A stretch of 64,000 nt of DNA, taken from positions 7,626,001 through 7,690,000 of the forward strand of contig CM074179.1 in NCBI GenBank assembly GCA_037179385.1. Reading direction: 5' to 3'. Below the pieces are notes generated by a model, which worked only from the letters and a program-made list of their open reading frames with translations, did not search any database and had not been told where the DNA came from. The translations under genes were made by a program, and so were the position numbers. The first letter of the stretch is position 1. Each line of letters opens with the position of its first letter. Below, piece by piece: positions 12,601-24,600 of this stretch. Origin of the DNA: Holothuria scabra (taxonomy: Eukaryota > Echinodermata > Holothuroidea > Aspidochirotida > Holothuriidae).

Positions 12601-15600
12601 TCCATAACCCATCGGAGCAAGCTTGACACAGATTTGCACCCTGCCCCCTGTATGTTTTTCACATTAGCACCAACCGTAAAGGGATTTGAAAGTGATTTTT
12701 GGTGTAGTTATTTATCCATTGATACGTGTTTCGTTTCAGTTCAAATGGGTTAACTAAAATTAAGCTTACACTAACGTGTAATTTACACCCATTTTCTATT
12801 TCCTATGAAGATCGGAGTAGACTGGAATTCCGGCCCGACTTTAAAGGCAGTCATTCGTCACCCCAAACCACAGTTTCAGTATACATACATAACAAAACTC
12901 TCAATTGGTACAGTTCTTTGATTGGCATCACATTCAAACAATGCATCATAGCTAAATTACACAGCATGGGCACTGAAAGTGTCTTGATTACACATTGTGG
13001 ACTTGTGTGCCTGGGATAAGCCATGAAACAATAAACTAGGATTGTGTTTGGATAAAGATGAGGTTTAGATAAATGTGGGAGGGGCTAGAAGTAAGTAGGT
13101 TGGGAGAATTGGAACTGTTTGGGATGATGAAAATATGCCTTTAAACCAATTGGTTAGAAACTGAACCGTTAAACATCTTCAACGGATTTTGCATTGAATA
13201 GAGTATCTTTATAGGGATAAAGATATACTGTAACATTGAAAAAGTCGGTGCGCCATCATTCAACTTTTTGGTGGGCGCTTTTCAAATTATTAAACAACAT
13301 TTCATCTTCACAATTGAACCCTATAGCTTCAATCAATTATTTCTTCCATGATTTTTTCCCTACTGATGTGTGTGTCCTTTTTTTCAAAAAAAAGAAAGAA
13401 GAAATTACAAAACAAAACAAAAAGCAAAAAACAAAAAGAAGAAAAAAGGACCAATTATAGATGTTTCCCTGTTACAACATATAGGCCAAAAGGGTGAGTT
13501 GTCGATGATATTTACGAAAAAGTGCTTGAATGTCCGAAACTTTCATTCACCCATGCTTCCTGATTTTCTTCTAGTCTAAATGAACAAAAACACCTAAATT
13601 TAAGCGAGCGACAACTACTGCAGGTCAAACAAGAAAAGAAAAAGTCTTCGTTCAACTTTTCTTCAATAAGTATAGCGCCACCATTTTGAGAAAGTGTCGA
13701 GAAAAACATTCACACCCTGAAACTACCTTTAAACTGTTAGTTTTCATGCTCCAGGCTTAGCCCAAAGAAAACATCCTTTTGAACTTGAAGACCATCAAGA
13801 ACACAAAGCAGTGGTACAGCGTTATATCCTCTAAAGAAGGTTACAAGGTCTAACTAAGCTTTTGTAATTTGCATTCCCAACGAGGAGGTCCTAACGCTAT
13901 TTGGCTTCATGGTCACCACAGCAGACTTAATAAACACAACAAATAGACACAAAGAATGTCCCTGCTCAAGTTTACTCATTCTTTACAACACAAATCAGTA
14001 ACTTCATTTGCTGATATCTCGAAAAGTACAGGCTTGATTTGAAGGAAACTTCCCCAAATTGTGACGATTTAGTTTCTTTTTCGCATATGCAAATTGAATC
14101 TTTCCTTTAACTCCTACTTGAAGAATGAATGGATCGGGCCTAACTCATAGCAAGACCTTAGTTAATCTAAGTCAAACCTCGGTATGAATCAAAAAAAAAA
14201 AAAAAAAAAATTAATCAGCCCGACCCTTTAAGCATGCGCCATACCGTCTAGATGTTGACTCCCTATCCCAAGGTCATTTACAACTTACTAAGGTCACAGC
14301 TTATGCTCTGTTCTGTTTGGTCTGTCAAATTTGACAACAACCATTGTATATGTTTCTTCAAAATTTACAACAAATTTTAACTAAATGTCACGACAGCTGT
14401 TTGCGTTATAATTGTCATACGATCGATGTAAAACAGATGGAGTTTATGTCGGTATCCATGGCGACATATCCGACGTCATCTTTTGCATTATAACATCATT
14501 TAACGTGTGTAATTATCTATGCCATGGTTTAATTGGTTAAGATGAATGTCAAATATTAACGTACTCATTGTAGTTCCTGGTATTACGTCACACACATTTA
14601 ATTCCTATGACGTAACTTGAATGTCGTCCTTTTCGGAATTTTCTTCACTTGTTAAATAGCTGACACATAAAGGATGGAGTTCAAAGTTTAATATAGCATT
14701 GTTTCACGTACAGGACAGACGGAGATCTGCATTCAATACCCGGGCATATGATAACCAATGCTAGTTTATACTTTCGTTGTAACGATGTAACGGCATGTTG
14801 CTAATAGTTTTGTTTTGGTTTTCCGCCCTCTTTTCAAAGAATATAAAGCTAGGACTTTTAATCAGCACTATTTATTAGACAATATTCGAAAAAAATACTC
14901 ATAGTTTAATGCACATGGGATATTCTTTGAGGTTAGGTCACCTTGTTAGGGAAGAAAGAAGCGCAACGGGAAAATGACAGATCGGTAATTCTGTCTAGGG
15001 ATTTCGCACATGCGCACATTCACCAAATCGTATGGAAAAACATAACTCTCACGCACTTACAACATGTGCTCCAAAATTTGAGTTTTCTTGTAAATTTCGT
15101 GGAAGTACTCCTAATCAATCCATCCATAAACAAGGGAGGCTTGTATGGTTCTGTACAGTGGATTCTATCTACACTGACCTTTTGGTGTAAAAATTTGCGT
15201 TATAATTTACCGTTAAGTGGGCGGATAAAATCCTAAGGAAAATCAATTTACTATGTACTACATTTGGTTTGTGAGTCACTCGCTGTGTCCCACAATTCCA
15301 TGCGGCACCAAAATACCGAATTCGGTTGTTGGTCTGACTGAACTCAGGCGCTTTATTGAATCCGGTGGGCATATATAAATCTCCTGTAAGGTACTGGATC
15401 ATAAGCCAAATACTGGAATGGAAGAAATTTGGTTCACTACACAACTCGCTTGGAATTTCAACACATACTTATGGCAGTAAGTATTTATCTCCCAGTACTA
15501 AAATGTGTAGTAGACCTAATGTGCATATGATGTCACAATACAAAAATACATCCACTCGGAGGAATAACAAACCGTGACATCAAATCCTCCAAACATTGGT

Positions 15601-18600
15601 CAGCTAATCGCATACACCTATAGAGTCTTCAAAACACGTAGTGAATTTTCAATTTGTTGCCCGCTGCCTACCACTCCACATATGTTCCACACATGTACAC
15701 ACAAAGTTCAGTGTTGCGATTACGTACGTGTTCATTGCTGTTCCTCCAAAATGAAGTCAGTGTGTGGTTAACGCACTGTGATCTATTATAGAGATACACA
15801 GTTTGCTAAGATATAAGTCAATGAGGCAGTTTCCTCGTTTCTATAAACTTTACAATTTGGTAAAGTTAAGTTGTTAGTCTTTGTTCTTCACCCATCCCCT
15901 TTCTTATTCTCTAAGACCTTAAAGGTAATGTGACATATAAGGTTTCAGAACCATACATGACAGATCAATGATGTAAATGGTCTGAGGGCCGTGAGGTTGG
16001 TCAAGTGTTGTCCTCTTTGGACGTATAGCTTCTTTGGGAAGCAGTTTAAATTTTGGTTTCGCCAAACGGCTCTTCGCCAGAGAGTCGGGAGGATTTCAGA
16101 AAAAGGTTTTGCAGTCTAAAGCTTGGTTTCGCCGAACGGTTCTTTGCCAGAGAGTCGGGAGGACTTTAGAATAAGTATCAGCAAAAAGGCTTGGTTTTAC
16201 TTGGAAGTTAAGGAGTTAGCTTTCCTTACAAATAATGTGTTGGAATTAAGTCAATGTCTTTTATGGAGTCTCTAGACATGGTTCAGTTTGAATGTTTCTG
16301 GAGAAACTTGTTGTTTAAAAAATAATGTTGCAGATTGTTGAACATTGTTGAAATTTCTTATGCCTATGTTAATTATCTTTTAATAACTCATCAAATAGTT
16401 TGTTTTGGTAATTGATGCTGATGATTTTCAAAGACACATTTTAAACTTCAAAATGACACCCTAAGGTTGTGCTAATGTAACAACCGCCTTAAAATGAAGA
16501 TCGCAAAAACAAAGTTAAACGTAAGCCATATGTGACATGTCCCTCTAGACATAACAAGATTTGCATATTGCGCGAATATTTACCTCATGATAAACTGCAT
16601 ATCAGATATAACCCTGTAAAATGGTTAACTTTGTGATGGATGTGATTGGAATTGCGGCCATTTCCAAAGTTTTTTATGCTTTTCACATCAAGTACACAAC
16701 CTTGTCATGCAAAGAGATTCTGTAAAAATGTTGAAAAAAGACATAAAATAATTTTTCTCCATTTCTGTAGGCCTTGGATCAAGACCAGGACGGACGAATC
16801 AGCTTGAGTGACTTTGTTGAGGGGTTTCACAGCGTAAGTGAAACACTTCTAGCCCTCTCGAGGAGAAAAAAGAGAGGATACCTATCGGAGAATTCTAACC
16901 CTTCGGAAACATTTGAACAATTCCTTGGAAAACTCGATCAGACATTCGACCTCATTTCGATTAAATGGTAAGTAGAGACTGTATCCATGGATATACTAAA
17001 AACCCTTTTAGCCATTAAACACTTATTTTGCCCCATTTTGCAAACGCGTTAATTTCTAAAAATATTGAGGTATTAACCATGAAAAGTTTAGTGATTAATT
17101 TGGCGAATTTAAAAGCGAAATGTTTAGGATTTATAGACACGTGGTTAGCATATAAATCTGTAGAAAAAGGGGCAAAACGTTTTTTTGTCAAGCTGCTAAT
17201 CCCCAATCACCTTTTAAAAGAGCATTAATTCTAACATTAACTTGAACGGAACATATTGCGGCAAAAAGTAAGTACAGATTTCCGGTTACTAAATTTTCCG
17301 ACTTTTCCCAAACTTGTGGTAAGGATAGGTTGTGGTCAGTCCCAGTGCCGTGGTGACACAAACTTTCTGCAAACCGCCAAAGCCTCGACCCCCTTGGGTT
17401 CCTGAATCATGCACTCTACTGGTCTGTTTGACCCTTACACCCTAGCAATCAATCATTCACAAATGTATTGTAATATTTCACATGCAAACTTGTTTTGTAG
17501 ATATACAGTAGAAGGTTCATGTCAATGGACCAATCATAAAATTGGAAGTTGGCCATATCCTTTACCAATCGATGAATTAGTAAGAAATAGTCAAAAGGTA
17601 TGTAAAACATTAACCTAGAGGTATCTGAGCTAGTAGTATTATCGTATATACTGGTATGTATACTGGCATGTTAACGCGACGTCAGAAGAAAAGGTGGTAC
17701 CGTGAGGTTAATTCGTTTTGCTTCCCATTAGCAGCCTGATTGCGGTATCTGGTACCACGGTAGTCTCTTTACTCCAAGAATTGCCCTTTGAAAAAAGGGA
17801 AGTGCTATATTTCATTTTATTTTCATTGTCTGCTAATCATCGGCTCCAGCCGTTTATTATCGCACGGTATACCGTAACGTTTTTCTGTTTTACCATCACG
17901 GCTTGTTTCCACTAACATTATCAACGAAAAGTTACGAACAATACATTGTGCATGTTGTTCGCTGGTCCGTGGAGCTAGCGGACGAAGTTTTTTCGTTCAG
18001 CTCATCGCTACGAAACACCAACAGGACGGCGGCCGCAGGCACAGAGGCGCTACGCAGGCAAGTTATTCGCAAACAGATTCCCCTTCCGTATACCAGCAAG
18101 ATGCTCCTTGTACAAATTTCTGTGAAAGGGGGTGCACTGATCAAACAGGCGCGAATTGTCATAATACTGCTATGGTGATCCCGTGATGATTATCCGTGTA
18201 ATTACAACGTTTGATAAGTTTCAAGTAAATGAATTTCGTAGCAATTTGTTTTATGATAGACGCAATTTAAATTGGAAAATTTAAATATATTAATTTATAT
18301 GTGGTTTAGTTTTGCAACCTCCCAGATTTTCAATCTGTTAACAATCTTCTATGACAACTGAAAGTTGTAACATTGTTCCTAGCTAAACTGTACGAATTAT
18401 TTATTGACCGCCATTTATTGACCGCTAGGGCATACAGTTCGTAATCTTCCCCCGAAAGAGATGCATTATATCTCTCAGTATAGGTGAACTGAAATCAACT
18501 AGACCATCATAAATAGGGTATATTGTAGCAAGTAAAACAATTAGTGAAAAGATTTGATAATATGTCACGCTTGGAGAGGTATTAAAACGTTTTGCAATAC

Positions 18601-21600
18601 ATGTCATAATTAACGTTCTGTGCTATGCAGCCAGATGACAAAGACCTTCGGCATTGTGACGTATAATGAACGTATAGGCTTATAACTGAAACCCTTCCAC
18701 ACCTGTTATGCAGCAAAGTAATTATCTGATCAAACAATGGGATACCTTTGGACTTTTTCCCGACAATTGTTTGCGCGCGTGCGCAAAACGTTCAAATTGC
18801 AACAGCTGTGGGGACTATTTAGCGTATCGTTGTCAGGCTTCTGTTTAACCATATGATATAATGGGAACAGTGGAATAGTTCATAGTACAGGCTTGATAGG
18901 TCGTACCTTCGCTCGATAGTCACGTGTCAAATTATTGGAATTTTACAAGAAATTTCGACAAAAATAACACCAAATATCTACCGTTCTCACTACGTTGAGT
19001 GACACGAAAGGATCAAATATTTCGCTACATGGTATTCTTTGCCTAACATAATACAAGTGCTACACTGAGACGGTATCGCCTGTTGATTATTGTCAAATTT
19101 GGATAGGATCACGATCTGATAATAGATACACTACAGCGGTCCGGGAACTTTTTATGTTATGTTTCACAATGGAACTAATATTACGTGATATTTGGAAAAA
19201 TGCTTCCTTCATTTTAGACGCGTGCATGCCGTGACTCGTGATTACTACTACTTTTGTAAGCAAATATATAAATCGTTGTAATTTGCAAAGATTTGATTGG
19301 AACAAACTACAAAACACGTTTGACATCTCGACATTCCCGTACCCGTGGAGCAATTGATGCTGCTAAATGAAAATAAAGCATTAACTTCATTGATCTGAAG
19401 GTTGTAAAATGCTCGAAAATGGCGGATGCTGATGGAAATCGGTTTCATAGTGATGTCTTGCCACGAACATATTAGTCTTCCATGACTTTAACGCTTCCGT
19501 TTCATGGGAATCATTATAGCAATAACCATTTTGCAATATAGGCCTATGTAAATATCAAGCCTATTTTTCTATACATCAGCTTTTGTGGATGTTTCATTTA
19601 TCCTGTGCCTTGGTTCAAGGTCTTCCAGCGTCTAAATCTTTCATTCCTTGCTAACTCCTTTGAAGTCAGCCTTCTACTGTCACGATCTCAGTGGTTCGTT
19701 TTGAAATGTTTGCAATATGCGTCCATTTTTGGTAAAAATATTATTTTGAGTTACAAATAACATTCTTAAATGAGTGTTGTCTTCCAAGATCGCCTAGAAA
19801 GACACTCGTAAAACTAAATTTAATACAGATGTCATGATGCTCGAGTTGGATTTTTAATTTATCATACGTATCTCTCATAAAGGAGGTTCGTCGGAAAATA
19901 AGAAAGTTTATCACAACTTTTGGAAAAAATTGTTTAACAACAGATGTTTCAACATGGATGTGTACAACTTGAATTGGTAGCAATAAACTTTAAATCCAAA
20001 CCATATTTTGGATTATTCTTCTCTTTTCATATCTTCCAAGAATGGTATGAACGACAAAAGAATATTTTGAAAAGAGATGAATATTTTGAAGCATTACAGA
20101 TGTTTGGAGAACTTAATTAAATAGGCACATCATTTGAGAAATAGCGTGCAAAAGGAATATATCTGGAATACAGAGTACGGCGTTTTACAGAGCATTAGGG
20201 AAACACAATAGCCTATTGTGATTGTAAAATGGAGCAGTTGGACAGTCAAAAAATACAACAGTTATTCACAGCATGTGATCTAAATGGTAGTGGTTTCGTG
20301 GAACTAGAGGACCTTAAAGAGCTATGCAGTGATTTAGCCATTAGTGAAATCGAAATAGAGGAAGTATTCGAACAACTTGATCAAAATGGCGATGGCAAAG
20401 TCTCGTCGAGAGAATTTGCGGATGGATTTGAAAACGTTCAAAGATTGTTTGCTAAAAGAGCACGTACGACGGCACCGAGAAACGGTGCTACCGTACCTGG
20501 ACTTACTCAAGGAATTAAACCATCTGAAAAAGCATGGGAGGAGTACGCAGCTACTGTTGGTTCTGCTTTATATATGGTCCCTGGGTAAGTTTTTTCTTGG
20601 GGCAGGTTGGTTTAACATCAACTTGAATTAGAGAGCGTACAACGTCTCTGACATAGGTTGGAAATTTGGTACCAAGGTCATGTTCAGGTCACCGGTCTTC
20701 GCAAGTTCGACAAAAGACGGTATTGTAATATCCGTAGGTAACCTATGCAATTGAAAACGATAACAGGTACTTGACATCCGTGCCCCTGCCATGTAAGTGG
20801 TCCCCTGGAACTGAATTGTAGGCTATTGGTCTCTTTATGATCTAACATTGTACATTAATAAGGGATACACAATTTTGAATTGTGCTTGAGAAGTAGAGAG
20901 GTCACTAAGCACGAGGTGTAGGTAGACATTGGTGTAGCCAGAGGGACGCCTCGGGGACCACCACTCCCACCCATTTCTGAAAACGATTTTTTAATAGAAC
21001 AAAAATTAACTTCAGATTTAAATTTTGCACTAAAGTGCATCTAAGGGTCCTTAAGTATTCACCAATTTCCCAGAGTTACTCCCCTTATAACGCTCACAAG
21101 GGCGTCGATCAAATCCTGTTGGCCCTTCCCAATAAAATATTCTGGCTACACCAGTGTAGACAGATCATGCTACACGCTATCGATAATTTGGAATCTTTGT
21201 GAATGCAAAATGTTTTATCTGGTAAACTACACCGTCTTGAATTGACGGTCAACTGTTTACAAAAATAAATAAATAAATAAATAAAACGAAAAAAATATAA
21301 AAAACTGCAACGATATCAACGTATCATAAAACAGCCACATATCAATAACAACAAACATGTGTAGTGTACAACGTGCAGTTAGGCGTAAATGCCGTTTTTT
21401 TCTTAATTCCAATTGAACTGTCAAACCATACTTAAAGTGCGTAAGCACAACAGTAGTGCAGTCACCCCAAACTTTAAAAAAAAACCCCTAAAACTCATCA
21501 TGTTCTCCTGCCTTCGCTCCCACGTATCTTTAACGATATTTTCGCACTTGTACATTGCATATTCAAGTAAATTGAAGATACTCCTTTTATATTTCACAAT

Positions 21601-24600
21601 TTCAGTGATAAAGATATATAGTCTAGTTCCAAGATCCAATGATGAAATAGGGTAGTCTACTATACTAATACAAAATTGGGCTGACTGTACTTTCCCTTTA
21701 ATAATCTGTAACTACGACTTTGCAAGCGACTATTTTGGTTTGGAACACCTGTCGCTTTCCCACATATTGGCCACACATTGTTGCTAAGGGTGGTAATTGC
21801 AAATCTACTGCTAATTGCAGACTGGAATTGATCACGCGATGATTACTGTAAAAAGGACTCCCCCGTTACGACTTGCAATAAAGCTGTTAAATGTACACCA
21901 TTAATGGCTTACGTGATCTTCACCAAGAACAAACATTTGGAAATATCTGATTCACACTAACTTGAGATTTTTTGCCAGCGGTGCAGATGTTTTAGCAATT
22001 GACAAGTATATTTTCTATGACATGAATTTATAACACTCATATTGCAGATGACATGTGCAACAGTGATAGACTCAAACTGAAAGGACAGTCGCACTACCTA
22101 AGAAACATAAAAATAAAATAACTTCCCTCTTTGTACGTGAAAGTAACAAGTGCTTAGGCCTAGTGGGAGATATTTCATTCCTCTGGCGATATAGTTCTTA
22201 GTCTGGATGTGCCTAGATATGAGTGAACCTACAACTGTAAAATATCAGCATACTTGACGGTGTTATTTTATACTTGCATTTAGTTAAAATATACTTTTTC
22301 CAGTCCTCCCGACCCTCTGGTCCGACCCTCTGGTCCGACCCTCTGGCAAAAGGCTGTTCGACGAAATCAAACTTGAACTACTTCCTGAAGAAGCTATACG
22401 TCCACTGAAGAACAACACTTCACCAACCTCAAGGCCTTCAGACCATTTACATTATTAGTCTGTCATGCATGGCCCCATTTAGTAAAAATGGGCTACATTC
22501 AAAACACTGAAATGGGGAAATAACGTTAATTTTAAATATATAATTTTTATTTACCATTTATTTTGCCGTATTTATGTATTATTTAGCTTTGGAATTACAG
22601 GGGAAATTTTTAGAGCTCTTTTAAGTGCTCTTGAAACTTAATTACTAGCACTTTTTAAGTTATCTCTATGGATCTCTTCATATTTTGTTCTCTAATTTAC
22701 AGCAATTTTTAAAATGTAGACGTAAAAACGTGTAACATTAATTACAAATGAATCTCAAAATGAGGCAAAAATGAACACTTTGTTTGGGTATAGATTTATT
22801 TTAATTGCAATAACGTTTAAATTTTGAGAAGTGACGATCTTGTTTGCAAGGCATATTCTACAGTTCTGGGTTTTTTAACTTCTGTCCAGGGGTGGCTCCA
22901 GGATTTGCCCGACAGGGGGGCCAGCAGTTCAAGGCCCCGACGAAGGCGATGGGTTAGTCTCGGTGGGACGTAGGCTAACTTGACAGAATTTGAGGCGCGC
23001 GCAGCGCGCCGAAATTTTTGGCCTTTTTTTAAACAAACACTTAAAAATCTGAAGTTTACTTTTTGAAAGAAAATTTGGCTTTTGTAATGACAATTAAAAA
23101 TTGGGGGTATTTATTGAAGAATCTATCCTTGATATGAACAAATTCAAAAACGTTTTTACACGCGACAGCTGAAATTCTGTTGGGGTTATGCATTTAATCG
23201 TTCTTGTCCTATGTACTAAGGTCTCAAGACGAGGCTTAAAGTTTGCCCGAAAAGTTTTTTATCCTTTTTTGAACCAAGATTTGAAAATTAAGAGCTTATT
23301 TTATTGCAGAAATCTCGGAATTTAACATAAGAGAATTTGGTTTTTGGTAGGTTATAATAAAAAAAAATGGGTTCCTTACTAAGTGATATGCCTTTCAAGA
23401 GCAAAATTAGGTAGAATTTTGGGGTGATAAACAGAGTTTTCTGGTTATTTGTTGTACTGAGTATCCATCAAAATTGGAAGATTTTGCCACTTTTAACAAT
23501 CTGAAAGTTATACTATGACAGATTTTGGTGTTTTTACGAAAGAATTTGACCTTCTTAAAAGAAAAATCAAGTAGGGAGTAATCTGTAGTTTTGTACAGTT
23601 TTGTTGGAGTTACTGAATATCATCAGGTAGATTAATGCCCTCGGACCATATTGGTAAATGTTCCCGTGGAAAAAGTTTGGCTTCCCATATATTTGAAGTT
23701 CTGACATAGGCAGACGGGAGTGTTTCAGTTTGGGAAGGGACAGAATTGTTTTGCTTTTCTTTTGTCCGAAAAATATAATACTTTCCGAAAAACTACAAGT
23801 GCAGCGCACAGATATTTTTGAAAAATTAAGAACCCCCCAAAAGCAGGAAAAGGCATTTCCGCGGCCGGGCTGGTAAGTAGAAACAAATTACCGATATAGT
23901 CATTATTTTGAGCTTTCTTTCGCAATAAATTTTTCACTTTGTAATACTGCCCCAAAACGAAGAATAATATGCAGGCATGCATTGTTCTGTTAAGTAATTT
24001 TTTCGACCAAAACACTATCTAAGCGGAGCGCCACCCATCAGTTGGCGCGGAACGTAAAGAAAATTGTTAAAAAAAAATAACACCACAGACACCCGAAAAT
24101 GGCATTTACCAGACTTGAGCAGTCGTTATTTTGAGCTTTCCTTTGAAATACAAATTTCACTTTAATAGAAAAAAAAAACAACGTGGTATGTTGATCAGAA
24201 AACTACCAGATAAAAGGTACGGTACTGCTACAATTAGATGTAATGGACTTGTCTCTTTTCGGGGGGAAACTAAGCAAAAACATCCTGTTTTTTTACTCTA
24301 CCGGAATTCTTTGTTATATTCAATTGAAATATCCACTAAAAAGATGAAATTTTCTTCGTGACTGCCCGAGCTCCAGACAAAATGATCTTACTTCCAACGT
24401 ATTTGAAAAAATGTCACGTTATAAGTTGGCTTCAAATGAATTTTCACTCAGACTTAAGGGGAGACATATTCAAGTCACTGTTTATCATTATGTGTAGCCC
24501 AAAATGGCGTGGCCGATTTTCGTTACCGTTTTTAGAATTCGGCTGTCGGGACAGGCAAGATGGCAGACCATTGGGCAATGCATGTCGAACGGACCTTTGC

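Larger units (their letters stand above)
6625..16770 (+). other. RASEF intron 1A (10.1 kb)
   Basis: The intron separates the two EF-hands of cassette A. It contains a repeat copy at 6.86 kb, an inverted repeat at 8.25 kb, a LINE tail at 8.33 kb, a TTAA MITE at 12.84 kb and a repeat at 15.94 kb. The remainder shows no gene. Confidence 0.8.
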
